Shown one piece after another: positions 1 through 9,510 of a stretch of DNA of 64,000 nucleotides. Under the pieces are notes generated by a model that did not search any database, was not told the origin of the DNA, and was given only the letters and a program-made list of their open reading frames with translations. Each line of letters starts with the position of its first letter. The stretch's first letter is position 1. The stretch is from NCBI RefSeq assembly GCF_003130255.1, contig NZ_NRCN01000002.1:1-64000 (forward strand). The letters run 5' to 3'. This DNA comes from Aggregatibacter kilianii (GTDB lineage Bacteria > Pseudomonadota > Gammaproteobacteria > Enterobacterales > Pasteurellaceae). The position numbers and the translations under genes are program-made.

Positions 1-76
1 GGGTCGTTAGCTCAGTCGGTAGAGCAGCGGACTTTTAATCCGTTGGTCGAAGGTTCGAATCCTTCACGACCCACCA
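1..76 (+). tRNA. tRNA-Lys (anticodon TTT)
   Basis: Complete cloverleaf: acceptor stem GGGTCGT pairs with ACGACCC, the D-loop carries AGTCGGTAGA, the anticodon loop CTTTTAA has TTT, the T-loop is TTCGAAT and the 3' CCA is encoded. It decodes AAA/AAG. The gene begins at the first base of the window, so any upstream promoter or tRNA cluster is not visible. Confidence 0.98.
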
Positions 77-171
77 ACCAATTTAATTCACTCACAATTA
101 ACATTTCTTAATTAAATTTGTTACTAGCTTTGTGTTTAACTTCTTATATCTGAAGCTCTAATCCTATTGCG

Positions 172-297
172 TTATACCAAAAAACTATTTTTGTACCATT
201 CATCAATTTTTTGAAAATTCATATTTAGTCCATTAGCGAATGTTAATGATGTAATAGTGAGAGCAAGAAAACTTGTTAACAATGTAATTCTTTTCAC
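172..297 (-). CDS. possible small secreted peptide or gene remnant
   Basis: A GTG-initiated frame of 41 codons. It begins with a convincing Sec signal peptide: positive MKR, a hydrophobic stretch LLTSFLALTITSLTF, and a likely cleavage after TFA, followed by a short polar tail with EWYKN. It ends at TAA after a run of six T. Dropping one T from that run would carry the frame on for a few more residues (WYNAIGLELQI) to the next stop. It could be a genuine small exported peptide or the 5' remnant of a longer periplasmic protein. No strong Shine-Dalgarno precedes it and I do not recognise the family. Confidence 0.3.
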   Translation of the reverse strand: MKRITLLTSFLALTITSLTFANGLNMNFQKIDEWYKNSFLV

Positions 298-558
298 AAC
301 GAACCACTTAATATCAATAGCATTTAAAAATAAAAATATTTCTCATTATTTAAATAGGAATTAAAGTGAAAACCATTATCCTACACATAATGTGTAACGG
401 TATAGTTCCTATTCTTTTACAAAAAATCTTTGGAGTGTATAAATCAAACTGAAAAATAAATACTTATATTATATAAAAATATATTCATGGCCAATTTCCC
501 AAGTAAGCATTCAATCATCAGAATTTATTTCACCCATTGTCTTTATGAATTATTTTTA

Positions 559-572
559 TTGACTTAAATCAT
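559..572 (+). promoter_or_regulatory. candidate FNR-binding site upstream of the peroxidase gene
   Basis: TTGACTTAAATCAT matches the FNR consensus TTGAT-N4-ATCAA at 8 of 10 positions, with the correct four-base spacer. It lies about 67 bases before the start of the triheme peroxidase gene, and the E. coli homologue yhjA is known to be FNR-activated. No -10 box was assigned with confidence, so the exact activation geometry is open. Confidence 0.5.
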
Positions 573-639
573 ATACTTCCTCTTAAATTTAACTGATAAT
601 CCGCGCCTTAATTTATTTTTTTAATGTTGGAGCATGATT

Positions 640-2025
640 ATGAAAAAATTTGCATTGAAAGCCGCAATCATCGCGATTGCCGGTTATCTTGGGGTTGTTG
701 GATATGTTCATCAATATGACAAAGGACAAATGGAGAAATTACTTGCCGAAGGCAATTACTCTGCCGAACAACAAAAAATCGCCAAAGTCTTTTTTAACAA
801 TGGGTGTCAGTATTGTCACACACCAAGTGCCGAGTTGCCATTTTATGCTCGTGTTCCGTTAGTTGATTCTATGATGCAAAACGACATTAAAGGAGGCAAC
901 CGCGTATTCCTATTAAATAAATTACTCGAAGGCTTAAAAAATCCTAGTAAATTATCGGAAGTGGATTTGGCAAAACTTGAGCGCGTCATTGAAAATGGCG
1001 AAATGCCGATTGCAAAATTCCGTCATATTCACTGGGGAAGTCGTCCTGATGAAGACGAAAAAACTACGTTATTAAACTGGATTCGTGAACAACGTAAAGC
1101 CTTTTTACCGGCAAATACTAAAGGCACCGATAACAATCGCTTAGTTCAACCGATTCCGGATGTCATCATGACAGATCCGGCCAAAGTGGCTCTAGGTCGC
1201 AAGCTCTTTAAAGACGGTCATTTATCGACAGACGGCACCATTCAATGTCACACCTGTCACCAACTCGACAAAGGCGGGGTTGACCATTTAGATGTTTCTA
1301 CCGGCATTGAGGGCAAAAAAGGCGGTATTAACGCACCAACCGTATTTAACGCCGCATTTAACTTCGTCCAATTCTGGGATGGTCGTGCCATTGATTTAGC
1401 CGACCAAGCAGGCGGACCACCTGTTAATCCGGTAGAAATGGGTTCCCACACATGGAATGACATTGTGGCAAAATTTGAACAAGATGAAGAATTTAAAAAA
1501 GAATTCTTACAAATCTATCCTGAAGTCACCCAAGCCACATTAACCCATGCCATCGGTGAATATGAAAAAACCTTAATCACGCCGAATAGCGATTTCGACC
1601 GCTACTTAAAAGGCGATAAAACGGCATTAAACGCACAACAATTAAAAGGGTATGAATTGTTTAAACAGCATAAATGCGATACCTGCCACACGGGCGTGAA
1701 TATGGGCGGTCAATCTTACGAATACATGGGTATTTACGGTGATTACTTCAAAGATCGTGGCACACCAATCACAGATGCAGACCAAGGTCGTTTCGCGCAA
1801 ACCCAAGATCCGTACGATATGCATCGTTTTAAAGTACCATCATTGCGTAATATCGCATTAACTGCGCCTTATATGCACGATGCCTCCGCAAAAGACTTGA
1901 AAGAAGCGGTTCGTATTATGTTGAAATATCAAAGCAACGCTAAACCGCAACAACAAGACATTGATGATATTACATCCTTCTTAGAAAGTCTGAATGGTGA
2001 ATTTGAAGGTAAGAAATTGCAATAA
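640..2025 (+). CDS. triheme cytochrome c peroxidase / quinol peroxidase (YhjA/QPO type)
   Basis: Membrane-anchored peroxidase that reduces H2O2 in the periplasm. Three CXXCH haem sites are visible: CQYCH near residue 56, CHTCH near 203 and CDTCH near 346. The last two form the usual diheme peroxidase core. The extra N-terminal haem domain sits behind an uncleaved-looking hydrophobic anchor. This three-haem layout and the length of 461 residues match E. coli YhjA and the quinol peroxidase described from Aggregatibacter actinomycetemcomitans, which takes electrons from ubiquinol. The ATG at 640 is preferred because GGAG ends seven bases before it; the ATG at 634 would be only one base away. A candidate FNR site lies upstream. 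Confidence 0.9.
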   Translation: MKKFALKAAIIAIAGYLGVVGYVHQYDKGQMEKLLAEGNYSAEQQKIAKVFFNNGCQYCHTPSAELPFYARVPLVDSMMQNDIKGGNRVFLLNKLLEGLKNPSKLSEVDLAKLERVIENGEMPIAKFRHIHWGSRPDEDEKTTLLNWIREQRKAFLPANTKGTDNNRLVQPIPDVIMTDPAKVALGRKLFKDGHLSTDGTIQCHTCHQLDKGGVDHLDVSTGIEGKKGGINAPTVFNAAFNFVQFWDGRAIDLADQAGGPPVNPVEMGSHTWNDIVAKFEQDEEFKKEFLQIYPEVTQATLTHAIGEYEKTLITPNSDFDRYLKGDKTALNAQQLKGYELFKQHKCDTCHTGVNMGGQSYEYMGIYGDYFKDRGTPITDADQGRFAQTQDPYDMHRFKVPSLRNIALTAPYMHDASAKDLKEAVRIMLKYQSNAKPQQQDIDDITSFLESLNGEFEGKKLQ

Positions 2026-2036
2026 CGGCAATCAAT

Positions 2037-2098
2037 AAAAAGTGCGGTGGATTTTCAACACGTTTTTAAACGTCGTAAAAACTCACCGCACTTTTTTA
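2037..2098. terminator. USS-pair bidirectional terminator
   Basis: AAAAGTGCGGTG and CACCGCACTTTTTT form an inverted pair of uptake signals around a loop of about 37 bases that holds a smaller stem of its own (CGTTTTT/AAACG-like). T-runs follow on both strands. It lies between the convergent peroxidase and rnd genes. Confidence 0.8.
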
Positions 2099-2108
2099 TT
2101 TAAAAGGA

Positions 2109-3266
2109 TTATGCATCGAACGCTTTCAAGGCGCTCAAAAGCTTTTCACCAAAAGGTCGACGCCAACCGTTTAACAATTCCGGCGGTTCATTATCCGCTT
2201 CTTTTCGCCAGTGCCATTTCATTAAACTTTCCAAGCCGCGTCGGCCGGCAATTAACTCTTTTGGTAAATTTTCAGGCGTAATTTTCGTTAATTCCTGTTG
2301 CAAGGTTTTTAATGCCGCTTTATAACGTGGGTCATCCATTAGACGTTGAATCGTTGGCGGATAATCTTTTGGATCAATTCGTTTAACCTGTTCAAGCAAC
2401 TGTAATAATTTTTTACCGTGAATTCGCACTTCTGCCGTGCTTAACCCAAGCTCCAACAACGCCGAGGTACTTTTCGGATCATGTTTTGCTACCGTCCATA
2501 AATTTTCCGCATGAACCACAAAATTTAAAGCAAGATCCCGTCGCATGGCTTCTTGCATACGCCATTTTGCCAACAGTTTTAGGCGCATTAATTCTAATGA
2601 ATTGAGTTTCCACGCATTGGGAATAGCAAAATACGCTTCCTCCGGATCCCTTGCAGACTGCGCCCGTTTATTGAGTAAAAATTCACATTCATTTTCCGCC
2701 GCACTTTGCCACTCGGTTTGCGCCAGCTGTGCTTGCATTTGCTGATATAACGGCAACAAATACCACACATCGGCCGCCGCATATTGCAATTGCGTATCGG
2801 ATAACGGGCGAGCCAACCAATCGGTGCGGGAAGCGCCTTTATCAATTTCAATTTGGAAGTAATGTTGCACTAATGTGGCAAATCCCGGTGAATTGGCAAA
2901 GCCCAGAAAATTGGCCACCACTTGGGTATCGCACATCGATTGCGGTAGTTGCTGGAAATAGTGTTGAAAAACTTCCAAATCTTCTCCACTGGCATGTAAC
3001 ACTTTGGTGACGCGTTCATCGGCAAGTAAGGCAATGAAAGGAGAAAAATCTTGAATCGTTGTCGGGTCGATAAGCGCGACTTTATCACCGGCATAGAGCT
3101 GAATCAAACCGAGCTTCGGATAAAAAGTTCGGGTGCGGACAAATTCGGTGTCTAAAGCCACCGCACTTTGCTGTCCGGCCAATGCACAAACCGCTGCCAA
3201 GGATTCATCCTCAGTAATGAGCTTAAAGTGCGGTGCGTTTTTGCATTCTTTTATTTGATACGTCAT
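2109..3266 (-). CDS. rnd: ribonuclease D
   Basis: 3'-5' exoribonuclease that trims tRNA and other small RNA precursors. The N-terminal DEDD exonuclease domain shows ALDTEFVRTRTFYP with catalytic D and E, then a central SRTDWLARPL block and YAAADVWYLLPLY with the last catalytic D and Y. HRDC-type helical domains follow. The start at 3266 (MTYQIKE) fits E. coli RNase D, which begins MNYQ. An upstream GTG at 3293 would add nine residues inside a hairpin. No Shine-Dalgarno precedes 3266; the leader is pyrimidine-rich, and E. coli rnd also has an unusual U-rich leader. The gene follows fadD, as in E. coli. Confidence 0.93.
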   Translation of the reverse strand: MTYQIKECKNAPHFKLITEDESLAAVCALAGQQSAVALDTEFVRTRTFYPKLGLIQLYAGDKVALIDPTTIQDFSPFIALLADERVTKVLHASGEDLEVFQHYFQQLPQSMCDTQVVANFLGFANSPGFATLVQHYFQIEIDKGASRTDWLARPLSDTQLQYAAADVWYLLPLYQQMQAQLAQTEWQSAAENECEFLLNKRAQSARDPEEAYFAIPNAWKLNSLELMRLKLLAKWRMQEAMRRDLALNFVVHAENLWTVAKHDPKSTSALLELGLSTAEVRIHGKKLLQLLEQVKRIDPKDYPPTIQRLMDDPRYKAALKTLQQELTKITPENLPKELIAGRRGLESLMKWHWRKEADNEPPELLNGWRRPFGEKLLSALKAFDA

Positions 3267-3276
3267 AGAAATGAAG

Positions 3277-3310
3277 GAGAGAATATTGCTCACAAAAGCG
3301 ACATTCTCTC
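3277..3310. promoter_or_regulatory. stem-loop between fadD and rnd
   Basis: GAGAGAAT and ATTCTCTC form an 8-bp stem around 18 bases, ending about 10 bases before the preferred rnd start. It has no T-run, so it is more likely a processing or translation-control structure in a fadD-rnd transcript than a terminator. Confidence 0.4.
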
Positions 3311-3333
3311 TTATTGATTGATAAAATTAATGA

Positions 3334-5022
3334 CTAATTCGCCTGGCGCTTAGCCAATTCTTCGTCACGCAATACGCGGCGTAAAATCTTGCCTACATTG
3401 CTCTTTGGCAACTCGTCGCGAAATTCGATATCTTTCGGAATTTTGTAACCGGTTAAATGTTGACGGCAATGTTGACGCAACTCATCGCGGGTCAGGCTTT
3501 CGTCTTTTTTCACCACAAAAATCTTAATGGTTTCACCCGAAACTTCATTTGGTACACCAATAGCTACCACTTCGGAGACCTTATAGTTGAGCATCACTAC
3601 ATCTTCGATTTCATTCGGATACACGTTAAAGCCGGACACCAAAATCATGTCTTTTTTACGATCCACAATGCGCAAGCTGTAGCTTTCATCCATAACGACA
3701 ATATCACCGGTCGCCATCCAACCATCTTTGATCACTTCGGCAGAGGCTTCTGGGCGTTGCCAGTAACCCTGCATGACTTGCTCGCCTTTTACCCACAACT
3801 CCCCTGCTTCGCCGATTGCTGCTTCAGTGCCGTCTTCTTTGATAATTTTAATATCCGTATTCGGTACAGGTACGCCGATACTGCCGTTGTGTTTCACTAC
3901 ATTGACCGGGCAAGCGGCAATCAGCGGAGAACATTCCGTCATGCCATAACCTTCAATAATGTTACAACCGGTAATTTCATGCCAACGGGTTGCCACCGCT
4001 TGTTGAATCGCCATGCCGCCACCAACGGAAAGTTTTAACGAAGAAAAATTAACTTCTTTAAAATTCTCGTTGTTTAACAACGCATTGAATAACGTATTCA
4101 CGCCCGTAATGGCGACGAAAGGATATTTTTTCAGTTCTTTGACAAAGCCCGGAATATCACGTGGATTGGTGATTAATACGGCAGTTATGCCCAACTCGAC
4201 AAACAATAAACAGTTCACTGTTAGCGCAAAAACGTGATACAGCGGTAGTGCTAAAATCGCCAAGCGTTCACGGTGGCGATCGCCTACGAAAGGATAAGCA
4301 ATCCACTTAGATTGGAATACGTTCACAATAATATTGCCGTGAGACAGCATAGCGCCTTTTGCCACGCCCGTCGTACCGCCGGTGTATTGCAGAAACGCCA
4401 AATTATCCCGTTCTATTTGCGGACGTACATATTGGCGATATTTACCGACACTCAACACTTCACGAAATGTCACCGCATTTGGTAGCTTGTATTTCGGTAC
4501 CAATTTCTTCACGTATTTCACCACGAAATTTACCAATGTGCGTTTACCAAAAGAGAGTTGGTCGCCCATACGGGTTAAAATCACGTGTTTCACATCTGTG
4601 TTGAACACCACTTTTTCTAACGTGGAAGCAAAATTAGAGACCACCACAATAGCTTTGGCACCACTGTCTTGGAGTTGGTGTTCCAACTCGCGCGGTGTAT
4701 AAAGCGGGTTTACATTCACCACCACGAGACCTGCGCGTAAAATACCAAATAACGCAATAGGATATTGCAACAAATTCGGCATCATTAATGCCACGCGCTC
4801 ACCACGTTCCAGCTTCAATTCATTCTGCAAATACGCCGCAAAGGCACGGCTACGCTCTTCCAACTTACGAAAAGTCAGCACTTTACCCATATTGATATAA
4901 GCCGCGCGGTCCGGATGCTCACGCACCGCCTTATCAAACATATCTAAAATGGAATCGTATTCCGATGTATCCAATTCATGCTCAGAGCCATCCGGATAAT
5001 TTTTAAACCAAAGTTTTTCCAT
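3334..5022 (-). CDS. fadD: long-chain fatty acid-CoA ligase
   Basis: Activates long-chain fatty acids to acyl-CoA via an acyl-adenylate at the inner face of the cytoplasmic membrane. The AMP-binding motif [11 protein letters not shown] spans residues 213-223. [10 protein letters not shown], the GELWVKG and [10 protein letters not shown] regions, and the C-terminal GKILRR lysine motif are all present. At 562 residues it matches E. coli FadD (561). AAGGAA lies just before the ATG. Pasteurellaceae generally lack full beta-oxidation, so the likely role is recycling exogenous fatty acids into phospholipid. rnd lies downstream in the same direction. Confidence 0.95.
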   Translation of the reverse strand: MEKLWFKNYPDGSEHELDTSEYDSILDMFDKAVREHPDRAAYINMGKVLTFRKLEERSRAFAAYLQNELKLERGERVALMMPNLLQYPIALFGILRAGLVVVNVNPLYTPRELEHQLQDSGAKAIVVVSNFASTLEKVVFNTDVKHVILTRMGDQLSFGKRTLVNFVVKYVKKLVPKYKLPNAVTFREVLSVGKYRQYVRPQIERDNLAFLQYTGGTTGVAKGAMLSHGNIIVNVFQSKWIAYPFVGDRHRERLAILALPLYHVFALTVNCLLFVELGITAVLITNPRDIPGFVKELKKYPFVAITGVNTLFNALLNNENFKEVNFSSLKLSVGGGMAIQQAVATRWHEITGCNIIEGYGMTECSPLIAACPVNVVKHNGSIGVPVPNTDIKIIKEDGTEAAIGEAGELWVKGEQVMQGYWQRPEASAEVIKDGWMATGDIVVMDESYSLRIVDRKKDMILVSGFNVYPNEIEDVVMLNYKVSEVVAIGVPNEVSGETIKIFVVKKDESLTRDELRQHCRQHLTGYKIPKDIEFRDELPKSNVGKILRRVLRDEELAKRQAN

Positions 5023-5065
5023 TATTGTTCCTTAAGTATTGTTCCTATTTTTTATGATGTTGAAA

Positions 5066-5623
5066 TTAGTATAAATTGTAACGAACACGGGGTTCAGCCC
5101 AGAAAAAGCGGGAGGAAAATCCCCAACCATAAGGACGGAACGGACCGTAATCATAAAAATCATCCGGATCGTAATAATATTCCTTCACTAATTTCCAAAT
5201 ACGATATTGATCGGCCTGCACTACGGGATAGCTATATTCTGCTTGATCAATGTTGCCCGTTTCTTTGCCTTTTAACACGCCTGCCACCGTGACATATTGA
5301 TCTTTCAAATTTTCCGGTTCAACAAAGCCGTTTAAATAGGCAATAAACCGCCCATCGCTATGACTATCCACAATAGGTTTGGCGGAAAAATACGCCACCG
5401 TTTGATTTAACACTTCGATTTTGGTTTGATTTTTTAACGCCGTAGCAGAAATCACCTTACCGCCTAAACGTACTTTCTTACATTGGCAATCATAATCTTG
5501 TAACTGTACGCTTTTTAAATTCAACGCATCAAACCGTTTGGGTTCGAACCCTTGTGGTGCAGAGACACAACCGACCAAACCCAAAGAAAGTGCGGTCAGA
5601 ATTAGCCATGTTTTTTTACGCAT
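5066..5623 (-). CDS. Slp-family outer membrane lipoprotein
   Basis: 185 residues beginning with a lipoprotein signal peptide and lipobox LVGC (Cys19). The mature part has the beta-rich layout of the Slp/YeaY family: a motif around VRLGGKVI, then GRFIAYLNGFVEPE and VTVAGVLKGKETG. The C-terminus is rich in Tyr, Phe, Trp and Pro. Slp proteins are starvation or stationary-phase-induced outer membrane lipoproteins of unsettled function. The gene precedes fadD in the same direction but with a gap of about 40 bases. In E. coli, yeaY, tsaB and yoaA are likewise neighbours of fadD. Confidence 0.85.
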   Translation of the reverse strand: MRKKTWLILTALSLGLVGCVSAPQGFEPKRFDALNLKSVQLQDYDCQCKKVRLGGKVISATALKNQTKIEVLNQTVAYFSAKPIVDSHSDGRFIAYLNGFVEPENLKDQYVTVAGVLKGKETGNIDQAEYSYPVVQADQYRIWKLVKEYYYDPDDFYDYGPFRPYGWGFSSRFFWAEPRVRYNLY

Positions 5624-5653
5624 TTTAATTCTCCTCTAAAAGATAATTAAAAC

Positions 5654-6376
5654 TTATTCTCGTCCGGGTAGTTTTTTCCAAGTGACTTCATTACGCAAGT
5701 AAATCGGCTCAATGTCTAACGGGCTAATAACCTGCCCGGCAAACCATTGCGGCAAGGCCAAATCCAACATATATAATGCGGAAGGCAAGATAATATCGGT
5801 GGTTTTGCCTAAATTGGCTTCCGCCAATTGCGGATACGCCGCCCAACCGGTACCGACTAAAACTGCGCCGGAATGTTCCTGCCGTGCGAGTTGTTCCAAC
5901 ACATTTTGCGGGTTGCAAACCTGTTCTTCAATCACAGGTTGCCAGTGTAAAAACGTGCCAAAATCCGACCGCACTTTTTGTGCCTGCCATTGAGCAAAAT
6001 AGACTTCATTCATGCGGGCATCAATGGCGCTTAACACGGTTTCCACCTGATATTGCACATAAGCGGCTTGCGCCATGGCGGCTAAATTGGAAATAGGAAT
6101 CACCGGTAAATTAGCACCGAATGCCAAACCTTGTGCAATGCCCGCACCAATTCGCACACCGGTGAAACTGCCCGGACCACGCCCAAATGCCAAGGCATCA
6201 ACTTGATTAAGCGTAATCCCTGCCTGCGCCAAAACCTGATCTACCATAGGCAGAATATGTTTCGTGTGTTCGCGTTGGGCAAGTTGTTCCAAATGGATTT
6301 TTTCTCCACCTCGTAACAAAGCAACAGAGCAAGCTTCAGTTGCTGTATCTAACGCTAACAATGTGACGTTTTTCAT
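5654..6376 (-). CDS. tsaB: tRNA t6A biosynthesis protein TsaB
   Basis: Non-catalytic partner of TsaD in threonylcarbamoylation of A37 in ANN-decoding tRNAs. The N-terminal ASKHA fold is marked by LLALDTATEACSVAL, and the family motif GRGPGSFTGVRIG is intact. At 240 residues it is the normal TsaB length and lacks the TsaD metal-binding histidines. The gene lies eight bases after the YoaA-type helicase and before the Slp lipoprotein, the yoaA-tsaB-yeaY-fadD order known from enterobacteria. Confidence 0.93.
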   Translation of the reverse strand: MKNVTLLALDTATEACSVALLRGGEKIHLEQLAQREHTKHILPMVDQVLAQAGITLNQVDALAFGRGPGSFTGVRIGAGIAQGLAFGANLPVIPISNLAAMAQAAYVQYQVETVLSAIDARMNEVYFAQWQAQKVRSDFGTFLHWQPVIEEQVCNPQNVLEQLARQEHSGAVLVGTGWAAYPQLAEANLGKTTDIILPSALYMLDLALPQWFAGQVISPLDIEPIYLRNEVTWKKLPGRE

Positions 6377-6384
6377 TATTTATT

Positions 6385-8328
6385 CTATTCTTCTCTATTA
6401 GTTTCTGTAAGGAATTGTACCACTTTGTTAAGGTCTCGCGTACGTTTAAAATGCGGCAAACTACGCAAAAAAGTTTCGCCGTAAGGCCGCATCACCAAAC
6501 GATTATCACAAATAATCACCACGCCCCGATCGGTGACATCCCGAATCAAGCGTCCGACACCTTGTTTTAAGGTAATCACCGCCTCCGGAATTTGAATATC
6601 ATTAAACGGATCACCGCCCTGCAAACGGCAATCTTCAATACGTGCTTTAAGCAGGGGGGCATCCGGCGCCGTGAACGGCAATTTATCAATAATCACCAAC
6701 GACAATGCGTCACCTCTGACATCCACGCCTTCCCAAAAACTGGAAGTGGCAACCAGCACGCTATGGGACTGAGAGACAAATTGCTCAAGTAAAGTTGCCT
6801 TTGCCGTTTCGCCCTGTAACAAAATCGACAAATCGCTATTTTCACGGAAAAACTCCGCCAGGCTACGCATCATGGCATAGGATGTACAAAGCACGAAACA
6901 GCGACCTTGATTCGCTTCAATAATCGGCAACAACATCTCCCCCAGCTGACGAAAGGTGTTGCTGTGATTGGTTGCCGGCAAGTAACGTGGTACACAAAGC
7001 AAGGATTGCTCGGCATAATTAAACGGGCTTGGCAGAATTTTTTGTTCCGCATGCTGAATGCCTAAACGCTGACAAAAGTGCTCAAACGTGCCGCCGACTT
7101 CCAACGTAGCGGAGGTAAAAATCCACGCGCATTTTTGTTTTGCCATTTGCTCACCGAATTTATCCGCCACTGTGAGTGGCGTGATATGCAATCCAAATTG
7201 GCGACCAATACATTCATACCAATAACAATATCCCGTAATTTCTGTTTCCAACAGGCGTTTTAACAAGCCTTGAAATCCTGCAATGCGTTCAAAAATACTG
7301 TCCAACGTTTGAGAACGTCCTAAACCGAGCTTAATAACTTCAGCGGTGAAATTGAGTTTTTCCAGTAAAAAATCGTAGGCTTTTTTGACCGCACTTTGCT
7401 GCAACATTTCACGCCAATTACCTCGCGTATTGCCTTCTCCCAACAACAAACGAAAATCCTGTACGATTTTTTGTAACTGATCGGAAGCCACACCAAGTTG
7501 CGCCATGTCTTTCACTTCCGTGCGGTAAGTAATCTGAATATCTTTGCATAAATCAAAAAGTTGGCGGGAGGTGATAGATTGTCCGAAATATTGACTGGCA
7601 ATATCCGGCAATTGATGTGCTTCGTCAAAAACAATAACTTCTGCGTTAGGAATCAGCTCGCCAAAACCGTTTTCTTTCACGGCCATGTCAGCAAAAAATA
7701 AATGATGATTCACCACCACCAAATCGGCATTCAAGGCTTTTTTGCGCGCCAATGCCACATAACAATCAGCATAATTGGGACAATCACTCCCCAAACAGCT
7801 TTCAGCAGTACTGGTGAGTTGTGGCAGAATCGGGCTATCTTCGGCAAGTTCGGTACATTCGGACAAATCGCCGCTTTTAGTGCTATTACGCCATTTTCGT
7901 ACTTTGGATAAATCATGCAGCACGCTGCGATCGCCCAATACGCCTTGCGCAATCACCTGTTCCAAACGTTCTAAACACAAATAATTGGCACGCCCTTTAA
8001 GCAAAGCAATTTTGCCGCTATAGCCAAGGGCTTTTTGAATGGCGGGTAAATCCCGATTAAAAAGCTGATCCTGTAGATTTTTTGAGCCGGTGGAAATAAT
8101 GGTTTTCTTCTTCGCCAATAACGCCGGCGCCAAATAAGCAAAGGTTTTTCCCGTGCCCGTTCCGGCTTCCACCACCAACGGACTGCTATGCTCAATGGTT
8201 TTTCCAACGGCAGTCGCCATCTCGCGCTGTTCTTCGCGCGGACGAAATCCCTTGATGTGTTGACTTAGCTCACCATCAATAGAAAAAACCTTGCTAATTT
8301 GTTTCTTATACGCCATTATTTTTTTCAT
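6385..8328 (-). CDS. yoaA: DinG-family ATP-dependent DNA helicase YoaA
   Basis: XPD-like superfamily 2 helicase with an iron-sulfur cluster. Visible motifs are Walker A EAGTGTGKT near the N-terminus, a cysteine set including CLGSDCPNYADC for the 4Fe-4S cluster, DEAH, SATL, SSFWEGVDVRGD and QGVGRLIRD. In E. coli, YoaA works with HolC in repair of blocked replication forks. The open frame extends upstream to 8469 but would overlap the divergent epimerase gene. Starts at 8328 (MKKIMAYKK) or 8316 (MAYKKQ) give 647 or 643 residues, close to E. coli YoaA (636). No clear Shine-Dalgarno separates the two. Confidence 0.9.
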   Translation of the reverse strand: MKKIMAYKKQISKVFSIDGELSQHIKGFRPREEQREMATAVGKTIEHSSPLVVEAGTGTGKTFAYLAPALLAKKKTIISTGSKNLQDQLFNRDLPAIQKALGYSGKIALLKGRANYLCLERLEQVIAQGVLGDRSVLHDLSKVRKWRNSTKSGDLSECTELAEDSPILPQLTSTAESCLGSDCPNYADCYVALARKKALNADLVVVNHHLFFADMAVKENGFGELIPNAEVIVFDEAHQLPDIASQYFGQSITSRQLFDLCKDIQITYRTEVKDMAQLGVASDQLQKIVQDFRLLLGEGNTRGNWREMLQQSAVKKAYDFLLEKLNFTAEVIKLGLGRSQTLDSIFERIAGFQGLLKRLLETEITGYCYWYECIGRQFGLHITPLTVADKFGEQMAKQKCAWIFTSATLEVGGTFEHFCQRLGIQHAEQKILPSPFNYAEQSLLCVPRYLPATNHSNTFRQLGEMLLPIIEANQGRCFVLCTSYAMMRSLAEFFRENSDLSILLQGETAKATLLEQFVSQSHSVLVATSSFWEGVDVRGDALSLVIIDKLPFTAPDAPLLKARIEDCRLQGGDPFNDIQIPEAVITLKQGVGRLIRDVTDRGVVIICDNRLVMRPYGETFLRSLPHFKRTRDLNKVVQFLTETNREE

Positions 8329-8388
8329 CAAATCAAAAGTCGGCACAGTATAGCAGATTTCCTTTTTTTCTAAATCCACGAGGTCTAA

Positions 8389-9213
8389 ATGACAGTAAAT
8401 ATCCAACTCCAACAGCAAATCACGCCGGAACTTAGCCTTTATGCCTACAACGACATTCCCGTACTGCATTTACAGCACGCCGTTGGTTCGGCAAAAATTG
8501 CCTTGCAAGGCGCACACCTATTCAGCTGGCAACCGACACAATGCCAACAAGATGTACTGTGGCTTAGCGAAATTGAACCTTTTGAAACAGGTACGGCCAT
8601 TCGTGGCGGCGTTCCTATTTGCTATCCGTGGTTTGGCAATGCCGGCTCACCGGCGCACGGTTTCGCCCGCACCAGCCTTTGGCAATTAAGCGATTATGAG
8701 ATTCGTACCGACAAAGTGCGGTTAGTTTTTTCCCTGTTTTCTGCATTGAATATCGTGTTGGCCAAAGTGGAAATACAATTTAGCGAACAATGCGAATTAC
8801 GTTTTACTCATTATGGCGATTCGGCGATGAAAAACGTACAAGTGGCTTTACACAGTTATTTCAATGTTGCTGACATCAACCGTACACAAATCGCCAACCT
8901 CCCGACAGAATGCTTTAATTCATTAAGCCAATCGCAGGAAGTCGTGCCTTCACCGCGCGCCATTCGCGAAAACGTTGACTGCATTTATACTGCCCCTCAA
9001 CAACCAACCGAGGTTCACGACATCGGCAACCACCGCATCATTACCATTGAACACCTGAATGCCGGTAACGTGGTGCTATGGAACCCATGGCATAAAACCA
9101 CCAGCAATATGACGGAAAACGGTTATCAAACCATGGTATGCGTAGAAACAGCCCGAATTGATGAATATCTCCAAACGGGAGAAACGGTGGCAGTGAGATT
9201 GAGTGTGAAGTAA
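8389..9213 (+). CDS. D-hexose-6-phosphate mutarotase / aldose epimerase family (YeaD-like)
   Basis: Aldose-1-epimerase-like beta-sandwich enzyme, expected to interconvert anomers of glucose-6-phosphate and related sugar phosphates. Family hallmarks are IRGGVPICYPWFG, the HGFAR motif, LHSYFNV with the conserved histidine, NVVLWNPW, and a late VCVETA with the probable catalytic glutamate. The length of 274 residues is usual. It is divergent from the helicase with only 60 bases between the chosen starts. GAGG precedes the ATG at about seven bases. Confidence 0.88.
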   Translation: MTVNIQLQQQITPELSLYAYNDIPVLHLQHAVGSAKIALQGAHLFSWQPTQCQQDVLWLSEIEPFETGTAIRGGVPICYPWFGNAGSPAHGFARTSLWQLSDYEIRTDKVRLVFSLFSALNIVLAKVEIQFSEQCELRFTHYGDSAMKNVQVALHSYFNVADINRTQIANLPTECFNSLSQSQEVVPSPRAIRENVDCIYTAPQQPTEVHDIGNHRIITIEHLNAGNVVLWNPWHKTTSNMTENGYQTMVCVETARIDEYLQTGETVAVRLSVK

Positions 9214-9301
9214 ATTAAAGTGCGGTCAGATTTTCAGATGTTTTTTGCAAACCAACTCTAAAATCTGATTCCTTGAGACCTTGGCAAAATCTGATATTAA
9301 T

Positions 9302-9367
9302 AGCGCACGCTTCCTAGCGTGTGCTGATATTTTTGAAAAAGGCACACGTTAGGAAACGTGCGCCATC
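9302..9367. repeat. palindromic repeat, copy 1
   Basis: Left arm AGCGCACGCTTCCTAGCGTG and right arm CACGTTAGGAAACGTGCGCC face each other around a short loop. Sequence and architecture match copies at 10465, 14411 and 25441. The right end runs into GCCATCGCGGAGG, resembling the GCCATC/GCTATCG ends of the other copies. Confidence 0.8.
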
Positions 9368-9394
9368 GCGGAGGAAACATGCGCGATTGTGGGA

Positions 9395-9510
9395 GTGTTT
9401 TTGAAGTTGAAAAACGTTTGAAAAAATGACCGCACTTTCTAAAAACGAAACGATGGTTCAAGCGTCCTCGCTTGGACCAAATAAGCTCAAGCGTTAATGC
9501 TTGCGCTATC
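9395..9510 (+). repeat. 116-bp direct repeat, copy A
   Basis: Begins GTGTTTTTGAAGTTGAAAAA, contains an inverted USS (ACCGCACTTT), then two small palindromes (GGTTCAAGCGTCC.. and CAAGCGTTAATGCTTG), and ends TTGCGCTATC. Near-identical to 10944-11059, differing at scattered bases. Confidence 0.85.

Larger units (their letters stand above)
77..633. other. AT-rich intergenic region between tRNA-Lys and the peroxidase gene
   Basis: Apart from the small leftward frame at 172-297 and the FNR-like site near the peroxidase gene, I see no gene, RNA or clear repeat in this strongly AT-rich stretch. Regions next to tRNA genes are common integration sites, but no integrase or duplicated tRNA 3' end is visible here. 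Confidence 0.5.

Noticed and set aside
8329-8469. N-terminal extension of the YoaA-type helicase
   Set aside because: The extra 47 codons overlap the divergent epimerase gene and have no counterpart in the family.
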